A stretch of 64,000 bases of DNA from Chondrosia reniformis. Taxonomy: Eukaryota; Porifera; Demospongiae; Chondrillida; Chondrillidae. Numbering within the stretch: the stretch's first letter is position 1; each line of letters starts with the position of its first letter. The DNA is taken from NCBI GenBank assembly GCA_947172415.1, contig OX359191.1, positions 1,488,001 through 1,552,000 of the forward strand. Direction: 5' to 3'. Shown one piece after another: positions 32,701 to 46,005 of the stretch. Under the pieces are notes generated by a model, which searched no databases, was not told the DNA's origin, and was given only the letters and a program-made list of their open reading frames with translations. The position numbers and the translations under genes were made by a program.

Positions 32701-35700
32701 AAAGAAAAACTATTCCTATAAAAGAGCAGCAGCCATATCAGATTCCATGACATACGTAAGCCACTATTAAAGTGTGTATAATAGCAATTTAAGATGCATG
32801 GGAATGAGTAATCCAATAATCCAATATGTATATACACAACTGGTAAGATGTAGACAAGAAGTACAGGGGTGCAATAACTATATAGCTATAGTATGACCCA
32901 ATAGAAGTTTAGGACCGGAATTTTAAAAACATTTGTTGAGTAGCAAAAGTAGTCTCGCCAAAACTGGACTGGCGAGATCAGCTAATCTTTAAAATCATAA
33001 TTCATGTTCATACACAAATAATTTAGCACTACCTTATTTGTATTTGTAAGACACTCCTGGAGTTGAAAACTTTTTTCACTTGGATCATTTAACAAGCAAA
33101 TACAACTGCATATATACAAAATGTTATCTGGTGACATACATAAGTATGTACACATACTGTATTTAAGCACAGTGGAACACGATTATATATATATATATAA
33201 ACAAACACAGATTTAACAAAATCTTGATTATAATGAGAAAAAAACTGTTTCAAACAATACATAACCTTCGGTTTATATTTTTTGGCAAATTTTGAGAAAC
33301 TGCATTAATTGCAGTGTTAAGTTGTATAAAATGTTTGCATTCTATATGAAAATGGAACATATAGTTTATTTAATGTTCTTGGGCTGCAAAGATTAGTTAA
33401 TGACTTGAAGCTGTAGATGGTACATTTATAAATATGGTGCGGGCCTTGAAAAGGTAAAATTTCACTGTTAATTTTTTGCAATTTGAAGTTGGTTATGTCC
33501 ATGCTCCAATGTATTACATTATATTAGATTACCTTTGTATTGTAACTTGTACTGTATATACATTTTGGTTAATCTTAAGCTAAATTCAAATACTATATTA
33601 TTACATTATATTATGCCTTACTCCAGTCTAGAAATTTTAGCAATTTCATTCTTTGCAGCTGCAAAATCAGGTTGCTTCTTGTTCAAATAAGTCATCAATC
33701 GATCTTTCCTCACTTTAAATTTTTCACTGTCTTTGGAACTGGCATCAGAAAAGATATCCAGAATCTTATACATCTTTTTAATTCCTGAGAGATTTTCTAT
33801 ATTTTGGTTAATAAAATTAAGCAGAAGAAGACAGTAAAAGTTGTCTGAATTAAGAAGTGATCTAATTTGTCTGAATTTTACAGTACATTGTACTGTATAG
33901 GTAGGTTAGGAGGACAGCCTAAGTCTATCAATTGGACCTAAATTGGACAATATAAATGGCACAATAAGTAAATTAGAATTGGTGGCACTTGGTGTAAAAG
34001 GAATATTAATGTGACTGAACATGTAAACTATTATGGTCATTAAGCTACTAGTACGTAGGTTTGGTTGTGTACATGTGGTGATGACATTTACCAGGAGAGC
34101 TGGCGGAGTCTTCCCCATTTCCATTTTCTTTTCTCTCTATTCCTCTCAACGTTTCCATTGAATGGAATGTAGTTTTCCAAACGAGTGTCCAAAAGCTATC
34201 TGATCTGGTGGTAAAGTTCTCAAGGAAGATGTCCAGTGCGGTATGTCCAGCCTCATTGGTTAAGCCTTGGTCAATGCCACCATCAAGTAGCACTTTGGCT
34301 AAGTCAATATTCCGCCTCTCTGCAGAAATGTGAAGTGCTGTCCTTCCCCTTACATCCTGAACATCTCTCAAATCTGGACCTGCATTAGAAGAACATAAAC
34401 AGTGCCCAAATATAAATCCACCACAGGCACTGAATATGCACATACAGATTGATAAATTGGAGGATAAAACAGTTAAAGTGGCATATTAAACTTGCCCCAT
34501 TTGATTTGGTAGTTTATATATACGTACATATACATGTGAGTTGTCACCTATAGCTAACGTTAACTAATGTTTCCATATTATATAGATTTGCAGATTTGCC
34601 ATACAACATAAGTGAATGTAAGTGGACGGCAGCAGGAGTGCACTTGTGCTAGATGGCATGATGAAACATGCCATGGTTAATTGCTTGGGTTGTCAGGTTT
34701 AGGCCCTGGTAAACTATATACCTATATACGTACCTGCTAACTTGAACTTATACTGCCCATGTGACGGTCTATGTCAATGAGATGTTCATTATAATTGAAT
34801 CTTACCCTGAGTCAAATCTTGCCTCTCGCAAGGGGTACATGATTACTGATATGTCTCATAACTAATGGTTCCTGATTTGTGTATATGTACAGCTATGTAA
34901 CACACATGGAGACAGTTACAGATGAAGTGCCAGATTGTGATAGGTCATATAATGTATTTCTGTTCATATCACTTTTAAGGCATAATGGCCCTAGTCATAA
35001 AATCCTTATTGTTAATCAATAGAGTGCATTGTGAAAATGACATACACTTGTCACAAAGGCATTTCACTTTCTCTGCTTTATTCTGATATGCAGCATGATG
35101 TAGAGCCGTCCACTGCCTCTAAAATAACAATTATATAGTAATAAAACAATTGGACATTTGGCAAAAAGGTAATTAAAATGACAACTACGTACGTATATGC
35201 ATAAAAACTAACTTTCGAATCTTTGACTTGTGAATCTGCTCCTCTTTTGATCAGAAATTTTAAAGCCAAGCTGTCTATGTCCTTGAGATGAAGCAAATAT
35301 GTTCCATTCTAGGAAGTGATAAGCATGCATTATAGTGGAATCCACTAAATTTAAACGTTTGGATAAGTGGATTATTGTTCATGAAAGCTGATCATGATAA
35401 GTTGAATTACCTAGCTAATTCAACATGTCAAAAATGTAGGAACTATATACATAATTGCATTATGTTTATTCAAACAGATTTAAGCTGAAGACATAATCTC
35501 AAGTGAAATATTTAAAGTGCTTGGAATCAGGCAAAAAGGAAAGAAGGATCATCATTGAGGATTATCGAAGCAGTACAAATTGTTTTATAAAGAATAAGTG
35601 GTAGTGAATGAACAACACCACAGAAGGTGTTCTAAATAGTGGGCTAAAAAGAATCCTGATCATGTATAGAATCTGATCTTTGGCTGAGATCTGTATATAT

Positions 35701-38700
35701 ACGTATGAAAAATCTAAGATACCAGTTTCCTACATGCTATGCCTATTCTGTAAAAGAGCCTATAGGGGAACTAAACCTGAAGAGAGCTTTGGATGAAGAT
35801 ACAGGAGTCTTTTCTTCCTTCTTTTCCCTTCTTTCATCTTCTTTTCCACTGGGTCAGACAGCCGTTTCTGGGAATTCCACCCTTCATCAGTGATCCTGGG
35901 AGTCTTTGTCTTTTTCTTTATCTTGATCTTCTGTGAATCCTTGTATATCTCAGCATCTCAAAAATTGTATAATGTATAGATACATACCTCATCGCTCCTG
36001 TCTAACTCTTTTGGATCAAGTCCATATTGCAAAAGTAGGTCTGTCTTTGCCATAAAATCTGCATTTGCACTTACATCTGCCAATCTCAAGGTACCATACC
36101 TTTCCTATTAAACATTGAACAGGGCAAGAATAACCAAAGATTTCAAGAAGATACATTGTACGTACAAACCTTGTTAATTTTATCAAAAATAGAACTGGCA
36201 CCTCTGATGAGCAGCAACCTTACATCCTCCAGCTGACCATTAGTAGCAGCAAAATGAAGGACAGTCTCTTTCTGCATGAATATATACGCACAAACACAAG
36301 TGAAAAATTCTGGCCCAACTTAGTATAGATATAGATACTATCTACGTAAATACTTACACTTCCAGCTACAGTATATGATAATTATTTATAACATTATAAA
36401 TGTATTTATTGTATAATAGTAGTCACATTATTAAAAACAGAGAGTATAGAAAAAAAACTAAAAACATAATCACCACTGAATGGATACAAGACAATAAATT
36501 AGTCCCAGTGTTAACCTAATTCTTCTCTTTCACATAATCACATAAGGTCAATCTCTCTCCTCTGGACCACTGTCAAATTAGTTTTATAGAACGCTTTGAG
36601 GTCATCTTCAACACTTCATGTTTGTAATGTAGGTAGTGTATGTAGGTATAAAATATGTGATGCAAAGGTAATGACAGATGGTTGAATTAGGATTTGTGGA
36701 ATACATAGATATTTTAATTATACAAACAAATTTGACAGTTTGTTGCATTGTGTTAAGTAGGGGGTGGATAAGCTGGTTTACAACTAATAGCTATATGTAC
36801 AGATTTAAGGCCATGAATCATTAATTAACCTTTCCATCCACTAATAAAACATCAGCTCCATGATCCAAAAGGATTTCCATTGCAAAACGATTGGTGTGAC
36901 CATTTACATAGCATGTCATTAGGGGAGTCTTGCCCTCCTTGTAATTGCGTTCCTCAATGAATACACCTTTGTGCAGCATTTGTTTAAGCAACCAGACACT
37001 GTCATCTTCCATTGCAACAACCTTTTGCAGTAAGCCTTCTTTTTTATCACAATGGCCTTTCTTTCGAGCTTCTTTTGCTTGGCGGTAACCTCTCTCTTGA
37101 GCTTTAAGTGGATCAGCTCCTCTGTTCAGCAAGTCTGCAGTCATGCATATCACCTTGGCATCCAATAATGAGCAATTACATGGTAGAAAAATTGTAAAAA
37201 TGAAAAAAAACTTACCATATATGGACTGGATATGTCATAAGGGCATTCTACTATTTGAAACAAAATGGCAAGAGCATGGTGCTTGTCCTCAACATCACTC
37301 AGCAGTATATCAACCATCTTTACAACTTCATAAGCTTGTTGAGTAGTAAGTTCACAGGAAATACCCTCAAACTGTTTAAAACCATTAACAGACTCCTGCA
37401 TTTCCGCCTGAGGAATTGATAAACAACCCCTTTACAGTAAACAGAAATCCTTTACTACTCTATCCTTTAACTTTAAATATTTAATATTGGGAAACTACAT
37501 ACGTACGTATATGTTGCTGTTGTAAAAGGTTAATTACAAATTATATATAATACATATTCTGGACAAACGAGTATAAATCCTTACTGTGTCGTCATCATTC
37601 ATCTGAGTTGCCATTGAAAGTTTTTCTAATCTATTTAACCACTCCTCCTTGTTTTTACAGTGTAACAGATCCTTGTATTTTTCAAAAAACTTTGGTTTAT
37701 GGGATCATGTGATGTTGATATATACAAAGAAATAAGTAACAACAGAACATCATGGATATCAATGAAAAGTACACTATATATATCTGTTGGATGGTTCATC
37801 TTCTCTTTGAGGATCTAAAGATGCAGTTTTGGAAATTCTTTTGGCGTACATTTTGGCTCAAGGGTCTTCTTCCGTGTTCAAAAAGTCAAAAGATGAACCA
37901 TCCAAAGATATGTTCACCACAGTTAAGAGGTATCAGTATTCTTTTAAAAGTACCCTATGTACATACATGTGGCTTAGCTAGGCAGTTCCTAAAGGATTCT
38001 GTTGCAAAGGTATACAGTTTACAAAATTATATATATAAACCTTTTTCTGTTGGCTGTGTTGTTTTATTTCTTTTTCCTCCCCTTTCTCACATATTTTGTC
38101 AATAATTTTCATCCATTGATCATCAAATGTCTTGGGTGCACCTGTTAACATGTCATAATAAGGAATCCGACCATCCTACAATTCAAAAAACTTACAAATT
38201 ACACAGTATGGCAAAATTTATAAATAGCTTTCGTAATTACGTATTTTTACTGCATGATCCCAAGTTAAACCATACAATCATACCTTATCAGTCCAGTCTG
38301 TAAAAGGTTTGTGTTGCCAACTTGAGGACAATTTGAGCACTTTTTCTAACAGAGTTGGGCCAATACCCCAGTAAGCTGCCTCATGCAAAGGAGTTCTTCC
38401 AAACTAAATGATTAAAATGGACAACAAAGTAAATTAGATATGAACAGCATCATTAAGTTCATTATCACACCTCATCCTTTTTCAAAATGTCAGCTTTATC
38501 GTCCCAAAGTTTTTCCGCAAAGCAAATTTCCTCACTCTCACTACCTGCCCTCTCTTTGTGGAAATAATAATCTGCGGCAAATGCAAAGTGCAGGGGAGTT
38601 CTTCCATCCTACGTATATAGATGTAACGCATAACAGCAGAGTACATACGTATATAATACATTAGAATGCAAAACGTTCCCATTTTGCTTATATGTACATC

Positions 38701-41700
38701 GCACCGTATCCATTCTCTATACATTTTATTTTCATGGTCATTGTGTGATGGAACAACTGTTTTCTCTTATTCAGTACAACTGTTTAATAGATTCAAAGAA
38801 AAAGGAACTTACCAACTTAATGGGCTCTATGAAAGTGTTACTTATGAAAGTGCCACTGTAGTCCATATTATAGTCCTATATTCTAGCAGCGTAGGGGATG
38901 TCAAGCTTTCGTTATAGCATTTGCATTCATTAATCTCTTCTATACCGTTTTTATACACATAACAATAACTGAACCGTTGAATGGTACGTATGTTACTTAT
39001 GGTTGTGTAAATGTGCTGGTACCGTCTTTTAAAAAAAGTTATTCATTGAATGGCTGTTATACGTAGGTGAAAGGGGAACTTTTTGCATCCTACTGTAGGT
39101 ACAGGATTACACACGTATACGTACATGCACTTATGAATAACTGAAGTAATAATTAAACCACAGGTAATTACAATTATTCTCAAACATCATGAAGAGGGAA
39201 AAACACTAAGAAGTGAATGCTGGCAATCAGTTGGTTAAGACTACCAGTGCTCTACCAATTGCCACAGCAATGCTCCCTTAATGGTTCCACTTCAAACTAA
39301 CTATAATACAAAGAAGTAACTAGTCTTCATTCACTATATAAATAGTGGTGATTCTCTTTATCAGACAAGCTGTATATAATATCAATAAGAAGTTGTATAT
39401 TAAACCTGTTAAGTTCAGACTCACAGAATTGGGTTTGTGGACCTCCAAACCTTCATTCTGGTAACTAGTCATTAAAAACTCAAAGACTTTAGCTTTTCCA
39501 TACATGACAGAGTAGTGAAGTGGAGTATTACCAGCTGCATCACCTTCATTCAAGGATGGGTGCGGCCTCTCCTCAAGAGGATCAGAGAGCAGAGTCTTAA
39601 CTATTTCAACATTACCCTGCAAAACTGCCCAATGCAGAGGGGTTTTGCCATCCTACAAATGGGTAAGCAAATAAGGAAAGTGATTTCAGTCCTAATTCAG
39701 ACAAATAAGCATAAAAGAGCAATTGTTGGGACCATCAGTGTTCTGTCACTGATCATAAGCACTGGAGCATTATAAGCACTGGAGCATTATAAGCACTGGA
39801 GCATTATAAGCACTGGAGCATTATAAGCACTGGAGCATTATAAGAACTGGAGCATTATAAGCACTGGAGCATCATTAAAAAACAGATTTAATGTTTTCAA
39901 TGCATTCTCTTTGAAGGACTGCTTCTAATTGTTTCAAATTTATCTTTCCCACATTTCGTCTAAAGCCGCTCAATTACAGACTTACCATTGAAAGGATAAA
40001 TATAAAACATGCACTTACAACAGTATAACCAGCAGATACAATGTCTACATATGTATATATATATAGACATACATATATAAGGCTTACATTATCTGGTAGG
40101 ACATGATACTCCTTTGGTGTCTGGTCAAGTAGACGTTTGACTGCTTCAAGATTGCAGTAGATCACTGCCTGCTGTAACAATGTTCTGCCATCCTATATAA
40201 TATAAAGCCACTCATAATACGTACATTAAAATAATTGCAATCACAAGTAGAAATAGAAATGCCTACAGTGTATTATACAGTGTAAAAATACACTGTATAA
40301 TCCATGTTTGCATAATAGTGGATTTAGTGAATTAAGTTAGAAGCACAGTGTATATATGTACAGTATAAAAACTTTCTACAAAGATCATATACTTATACGT
40401 ACAGTATATCATACTTATATGCTATGATCAATGTAAAAGGTTTACATAAAAAATCAAGAGAAATTACACATCATTTGCATTGGCTCGTGGATCAGTAGAA
40501 GAATTGATTCTATTCTTTTCAGAAAATGAAGTTCAAATTGTATGGAAAGAGAACTAGTCAAATGTCAGGTAATAGTGACCATACTGTTTGTACGGAAGAG
40601 GTGCACCCTTTTTAGGAAGCTGGATTAGAGGGAGTTAGTTGACAGTGTATTATACAGCTTTCTACATACGTATATATAATTCAACTGTAGTTTAGAAGGA
40701 AATCCATTCCATATATGGTATAATACATGGAAACTATACAATCAGTTACCAACATATATAAAAATCTTACCTTTCTCTGCATTTGAGGAAGCACATTCAT
40801 TTTTTTTGCTTTTTGAAACAGTAAATTAAAAATTTGGTCATCCGGTTTCCATTCTCTTACAGCTAGGAACAAAGGACTTTCTTCTTGCAACTCATCACGC
40901 TTTTGGACATTAGCTTGTTTAAGTAATTTCTCCACCAGATTGGCATCTTTTCTGATGGTCGCCCAATGAAGAGCATACTTACCATCAGCACCAGGTTCTG
41001 CATCGGGATCAGCGACATAGTCCTCTGTGGAACTAGCACCAGCACCTTTCTCCATAAGTTCTGTGGCCATAACTCTTATCTATAAATTATGCATCATATT
41101 TATACGATCTGACAGCATTAAAATGGACACCTGTAAATTATTTATAAATATGATTTTCTATACTTACTGCATTATGGTTATACTTTCCATTGACTACATG
41201 AGCAAGGGCCTTGTTCTTATCCCCATCAAACCTTAAAGTTTCCAGCAGTGTCTCAACGAGCAAGGTAGCTCCAGACTTCTCCACTTGGCTGTCTTGCTTA
41301 CACCAGTGTGGCTTTAATTCACTCTTGATATCTTTAAATTCAGTTTTTATCCCATCCTAAAGAAAGCAAATGAAACAACAAAGTATCAATATATATTAAT
41401 CAAACTTCAAGTAATCAATTCACAAACATCATGAATACAAAAGAAGCGTTACTGGGAAACTAATCCAGCCTGAAATATATACATACGTATGTCCATGAAT
41501 TAAAAGATATAGACCATATAGACTGTGCCTATTTCATACATTTATCTTTTAAGCCTGTAATCTACATATTCCACAGCCTCGTACCAACATGTTGAAATAC
41601 TCTTTCAAGTATCAAGGGGCATTTTATTTTAATAAATTACCATATGAGATTAAAGGAAAGACAGACTTATCCTGATAAGCAAAAGTATTCACTGGAAGAT

Positions 41701-43214
41701 ATTACGCCAAACCAGCCAAGGGACCGAAGTCTAATCTTGGCCGGGGGACCGAAGTCCTATTAAAAATGGCAACCAGTGATCGCCTCCCAGTCATCCAAGA
41801 TGGAAAAAAATTCATCAAAGAACCACAGTAAGATTAGACTTCGGTCCCTTGGCTGGTTTGGAGTAATATCTTCCAGTGAATACTTTTGCTTATCATCCTA
41901 GCCTTTGCACAGCTCAGTGCAATTAACTCCCTTTTTTCACAGACTTATCCTCTTTCAAAGAGTTCTCAGACTGAAAACTTTAGAGTAAAAATAATATTTG
42001 TATTATTTCAATGTAATAGAGTAAGGATTTCTTCTAACTGCGTTAATCTCATCTTTTGAAAGCATTATCTTTTGACTTATAGAGCGTGACTGATCGAAGA
42101 AGATCCTTGGGGTTGAAATGTCTGACAACCAACAAAATTAGATGCTCTAAAAGTTCAGTTGTAAGATGATCCTTGCAAAAGATATCATGCACAGGATCAA
42201 ATATCAGGTTTCATAAGGCTTGAAACCTATTTGAAACTCTTTGAATTGCCAAGTTTCAAAAGGTATGAAAGTATGTATAAAACTCGGAAAGGGGGCTGTT
42301 AAACGTTTTCTGCGAGATATGGCCTTGAAATTGACGGCAATCAAGCAACAACCGGAATCGGTTAACCAGATATCTAGGAACCAGCAGGAAGTTTGAGTTA
42401 TGAGCTGGTGCCCCACGAGTTTTTTAAATTCGAAATACTTGTTTTGGTCATACTTAAATCATCTTGTCTTTCTTATTCATTAAATTGTTAATTTTCGAGG
42501 TCTCATTGAAGGTTCATGCACTTTGAAAATATTTAACTCAAACACCTCAGTGGCCCTTTTTAAGGTGGTTCCTATGTACCCAAATGGAATGTACGGGTTA
42601 ATTAACCAACACAGACACAAACTCTAGTGGTCCTCATGCAAGGGGGGACAGCAGGATATTCCTTACTTCTACCCACTGAGTAAAGTTATATGCTGACGAT
42701 CTATCAGTCATCTCCTCCAAAATCAAAGAACATGCGGTGTCACCATTCAAAGCTCAGGGAACTAGGTAGCAGGAAATTGGTCCATTCCTTCCATCACCAG
42801 TATGGTCTGGTCTAGTTAATGGTAGCACATGAGAGGACTTACCTTTATATGCTGTAAACTCATTAGCTCCTCTAACCATGCCTCTTCACTTTGGCTAGCA
42901 TCAATCATCAAGACAACATCCTCATTTAATCTTTCCCAGTCTTCAAAGGAAGGTTTCATTGCGCTGTCACACGGAGCACCAGCATTCTCTCGGTCCTCCT
43001 TTTTTTTAAACTTGTCTTTTAGCTCTTTAAAAACTTTCCTGGGTCCCCCTAGCCTTCTAGAACTTGGAGGGGGTTGCTGGCTTGCTACTTGAGGTGAAGG
43101 CTGGCTTGCTACTTGAGGTGAAGGATCTTGTTCTCTACTTGGACCCCGGGACACCAGTTCAGTGACAACTTTGATTTCTTGTAACTCGTGTTCACCATTT
43201 GTAGAAACTGCCAT
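29748..43214 (-). CDS. ankyrin-repeat TRP-type cation channel (~27 exons)
   Basis: Approximate exons: 42843-43214 (MAVSTNGEHE), 41168-41356, 40771-41079, 40088-40192, 39425-39652, 38471-38608, 38284-38403, 38041-38175, 37585-37693, 37216-37407, 36830-37140, 36170-36271, 35988-36104, 35213-35308, 35048-35118, 34092-34379, 33622-33784, a 24-base exon near 33033-33060, 32307-32620, 31853-31923, 31540-31734, 31207-31461, 30525-30711, 30341-30452, 30078-30279, 29949-30013, 29748-29891. About 1,500 residues. After a charged N-terminus come ~10-12 ankyrin repeats (DGKTPLHWAVLQGN, GNTPLHYSVMYGK, FGRTPLHEAAYWG, KETVLHFAATNG, RQWTALHHAAYQN, GRTALHISAERRN), then a linker and six membrane helices. The pore loop is in WHTLFFGIRTLVEGGG, S6 is FLIIVLLNVLIAQMSKSYED, and a cytosolic helix and Pro-rich tail follow. 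Ankyrins plus 6TM with a TRP-style S6 fit TRPA/TRPV-type channels, but the subfamily is open. Introns carry many repeats. Confidence 0.82.
30850..31010. repeat. foldback MITE family member
   Basis: AAAAGGATCATCTTTCGAC is inverted as AAAGATGATCCTTTTC/CAAAAGATAAG. The centre has, on the minus strand, GACCCTCGGGGTCGAAACATC. It lies in an intron of the channel gene. Confidence 0.75.
32035..32125 (-). repeat. end fragment of the hammerhead-core repeat family
   Basis: CCTTTAGGGAACTAAACC and GGAGAGAGCTTTG match the inverted 3' end of 14640-14870. Confidence 0.6.
35690..35950 (-). repeat. hammerhead-core repeat family, inverted full copy
   Basis: On the minus strand it reads as 14640-14870. The core at ~35853-35895 has CTGATGA, a GGG/CCC stem II, GAAA and CGGCTGTC; the flanks can pair as GG-A-TCA with TGACC. 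It lies in an intron of the channel gene. Confidence 0.75.
37780..37935. repeat. foldback MITE family member
   Basis: TTGGATGGTTCATCTTCTC is inverted as AAAGATGAACCATCCAA. The centre carries an inverted GAAGAAGACCCTTGAGCC. It lies between channel exons at 38041-38175 and 37585-37693. Confidence 0.75.
39190..39295 (-). repeat. tRNA-derived SINE, copy 2
   Basis: On the minus strand GGGAGCATTGCTGTGGCAAT is followed by TTGGTAGAGCACTGG, close to a tRNA D-arm/A-box, and by CTTAACCAACTGATTGCCAG (anticodon-arm-like). It shares its upstream part with 10863-10975. No complete cloverleaf. Confidence 0.6.
39756..39872. repeat. 17-bp tandem repeat (~7 copies)
   Basis: The unit is ATAAGCACTGGAGCATT. It lies in an intron of the channel gene upstream of the ankyrin exon 39425-39652. 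Confidence 0.9.
41650..41945. repeat. internally deleted copy of the 59.2-kb hammerhead foldback element
   Basis: Left arm (GATAAGCAAAAGTATTCACT, GGGACCGAAGTCTAATC) and right arm (GACTTCGGTCCCTTGGC, AGTGAATACTTTTGCTTATC) are both present. The centre is lost at AAGAACCACAG, exactly where the hammerhead begins in the longer copy. The outer flank GCACTGAGCTGTGCAAAGGC also recurs, inverted, beside it. Confidence 0.8.
42035..42185. repeat. foldback MITE family member
   Basis: ATCTTTTGAAAGCATTATC pairs with AAGATGATCCTTGCAAAAG. The centre has GAAGAAGATCCTTGGGG and TTGAAATGTCTGAC. Confidence 0.7.
42186..42330. repeat. half copy of a second foldback family (GTTTCA-rich)
   Basis: AGGATCAAATATCAGGTTTC, AAACCTATTTGAAACTC and AAAACTCGGAAAGGGG match one arm of the copies at 49078-49305 and 62393-62620. 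Confidence 0.7.
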
Positions 43215-44164
43215 GTCTTCCAGTGTAAACACACAATGAAGACTTGCAAGTGACAGAACTATTGCAATTCACTACACTTATATATACTTGTGGGAAGGTT
43301 CAGGGTGGATGGGTCAGACTTTGTGATTATATGATTACCTCACACATTTTAATGTTTACACAATAGACGAAGAGAATTATAATTATTTGGTCTACTGTAA
43401 ACAAAGCCAATCCATTATTATACTCCATGGATTACAAGTCCAATGTTACAATTTCCCCAATTATTCTCCTAGATAATAGCAGGGCAATACTGAACTTCTT
43501 TTGATTTAAATTTTCAATAAAATTGAAAGTACATACATATTACATCATATATGTACGTATTTTCCCCACCAAAGGTAGTACATACATATATAGCACCAAC
43601 ATACCAGCACCTACCAGTAGGTGACACTTGTGGCAAGACCACCAGGATTTTCAAAGTCTCTATATTTAAAAGTTTGCAATGAATATTCTTTAGTTAGATG
43701 AGGAAGATAACATTGGCTGATACTTGGGGCATGATCAGAGACTGTAATTAAAAGTTTGCAATGAATGTTGTTCAAATTGTAGCTTATATACATAAATGGG
43801 ATGTGGCTAAAGGATAAATTACATTCATAGTTTATATACCCACTTACCAACTAAAGTGAAAACAGTGCGCATAATATTATTATATACGTATGTAGTACTT
43901 TTAGGAATACTGTTAAATGGACAGCATGGCTGACACACTTCTATGGGGCAGTGGAAATGGCGGAAATGGCAGAAAGCACGAACTTCTATGAGTAATTATA
44001 TTCATGTGTGTAAATCTATAGTCTAGTGTTTCCCAATCCCATTCTATATTACATACGTACGTACTTAGACAAAAAAATAAATCATAAGATGCTGTGATAA
44101 AAACACTTGATAACCGTAAATACATGTCTTTTGATGGCAAAGTTGAGTGAAAAATAAAAATCAG
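43215..44164. other. intergenic stretch between two minus-strand genes
   Basis: It includes the promoter region of the channel gene (just above 43214) and the 3' flank of the gene at 44165-46005. At ~43620-43860 a short segment with protein-like frames is not supported by any family. No RNA gene seen. Confidence 0.35.
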
Positions 44165-46005
44165 TCAAAGTGGCCTTTTGTTTTTCCTCACTGAGGTGTA
44201 TTCACCATCAACAAGTGGTGTTTCTGGGGCTAATACGGCATCAGATGGATCTAGTAGATACGGTTATAGATACGTATGTAAATGTATGACAATCATTATT
44301 TTTCAAACATAAATCTGTTTGTTGCATGTACTTATAGTAGGTTGAGGTTAAATCCATTTAGTAGTATATAAAATATTAAACTGACCTAGAGTTATCTGCA
44401 GTGATGAAAAGGATTTGCTCAAATCAAAGTTTCCATTCAGATTACTACTATCGGACTTGTAGTCTATAACATTTAACTGGTTACTAGCTGAATCATCCGA
44501 CAAGAGACCATCAACTGGTCGCTCATTGCCCACATAAACACTGTCAGTTGAACACTCTTTGATCACTGTACCTCTAGCAGCAGCATTGGGGGGTACAGGT
44601 ATAATTCGGTCAGTAATGGGGCCACTTTTGGATGGGTCTAGAGGAGAGGATGTCAGCGCTGGCTGGAAGGTATGGTTCAGAGTGATATGGTGGCGGATGC
44701 TTTCATTTTTGTGTGACACAACTTCCGTCTGAGAGAATAATGTAATATCACAAAATAAGGATTTAGGCTTCTTAAATAAATCTTCAGAAGGCATACGTTC
44801 AACAGTAACTTCATTTGATACTTCACATAAGATATTCTTAGTTTTTCTAGATTTATCATGAGAAATTGTTTGGTGATGTTGGCTTTGCGTACATAATGTG
44901 CTGGCCTGTAAATTTGGAGGTGCAACAGTGGAGTTTTCCTTTTCAGAATTGCCTTCCTTGGTGAGACCTCGAACATACACACATTCTTTACTACAACTTT
45001 GCATGAGAGCAGTTTCTGCTTGTTTGGAGTCAAATCCTTTAGATTGTACCTTTTTCAATTGAGGAATAGTGGTGCTAGGAATGGTAGAATTATTTCTTTT
45101 TAGCTTTAAAGGCTTTAGACTTCTCTTATTGACACCACAAGAAGGTACAGGTGGTCCATTGGTCCCAACATGAGTGCAGTTTGGCTGAACCTGCAGGGTA
45201 GTGGCACTCTTCGGATTCCTATTCCTTCTTTGCCTCTTTTTTCCCCAAGTGACATTATCGTGATCACAGAGGCAGTCTTCCTTTTCCCACTGAGGAGAAA
45301 CCTGCAAGGAATTAAGTAACTAATCACATTGTAAAGTACTACTCTATGTGCATGTACAGTACTTTATAGATCGGTTGTCCAGACCGGACATTGCAATCAG
45401 TAAGTCGCGACTACCATTTGAACAAACATTCCCACTAGAATGATGTCACCATGCATGTGGTGATAACCATTGGTCACCGCTTAAAAATTAGTGAACAGTT
45501 GCAAACACTGCAATTACTAAATGAGACAGGTGGCCATATTTTTCTTACCTAGTGAATATATTTTTTACGGACCTAATAGAAATAGATACAGTTTTGAGCG
45601 TACGTATCTATTTGCCTATATAATTACAAGCACCATTACGGTTACTATAGAGATATGTCAGATAGGGTTGTTCTAAAAGAGGGATAGTCCCGAGTAGGCG
45701 AGGAGAACTGAGTCTAGATTTAGCGCCATTCTAAAGGTTTTATAAAGCTCGCAGAAGCGAACCAGTTTCTTTAGTAAGGTAAAATCCTGAAATTATGTTC
45801 ATAAAGCATTTAAAGACAACAAATCTAGCATTAGAAGCACGCGACTTACCCATTTCCTTGTTTTATCATGATCAGCAACAGAAATTACTGTTGAAGTAAT
45901 TAATGAACCACTTTCACTATCCTCGTTTACATCACGATTCTTTTGGCTTCTTTTCTTTCTTATACGAAACCGGCTCTCTTTTGGAGTACTTAAGAATTGC
46001 AACAT
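44165..46005 (-). CDS. disordered basic protein of unknown function, three exons
   Basis: Exons 45850-46005, 44386-45301 and 44165-44250 join in frame (phases 0 and 1) to give 385 residues from the ATG at 46005. The N-terminus is basic (SRFRIRKKRSQKNR). Exon 2 starts VSPQWEKEDCLCDHD, then KKRQRRNRN, and continues as long Ser/Thr/Pro/Lys-rich sequence with no predicted fold; the end is EYTSVRKNKRPL. Basic patches suggest a nuclear protein. The motif PSEDLFKKPKSLF faintly recalls the KEDLFKT stretch of sororin, but this is too short to use. I do not recognise a family. Splice sites, phase and the open 916-base middle exon make the gene itself solid. Confidence 0.75.

Noticed and set aside
39190-39295. 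Possible functional tRNA gene
   Set aside because: An A-box-like part is present but no acceptor stem or full cloverleaf can be drawn; a SINE is simpler.
44677-45033. Minus-strand frame of 118 codons inside the unknown-protein gene
   Set aside because: It overlaps in another frame the 916-base middle exon, whose frame is the one that joins both neighbours in phase.
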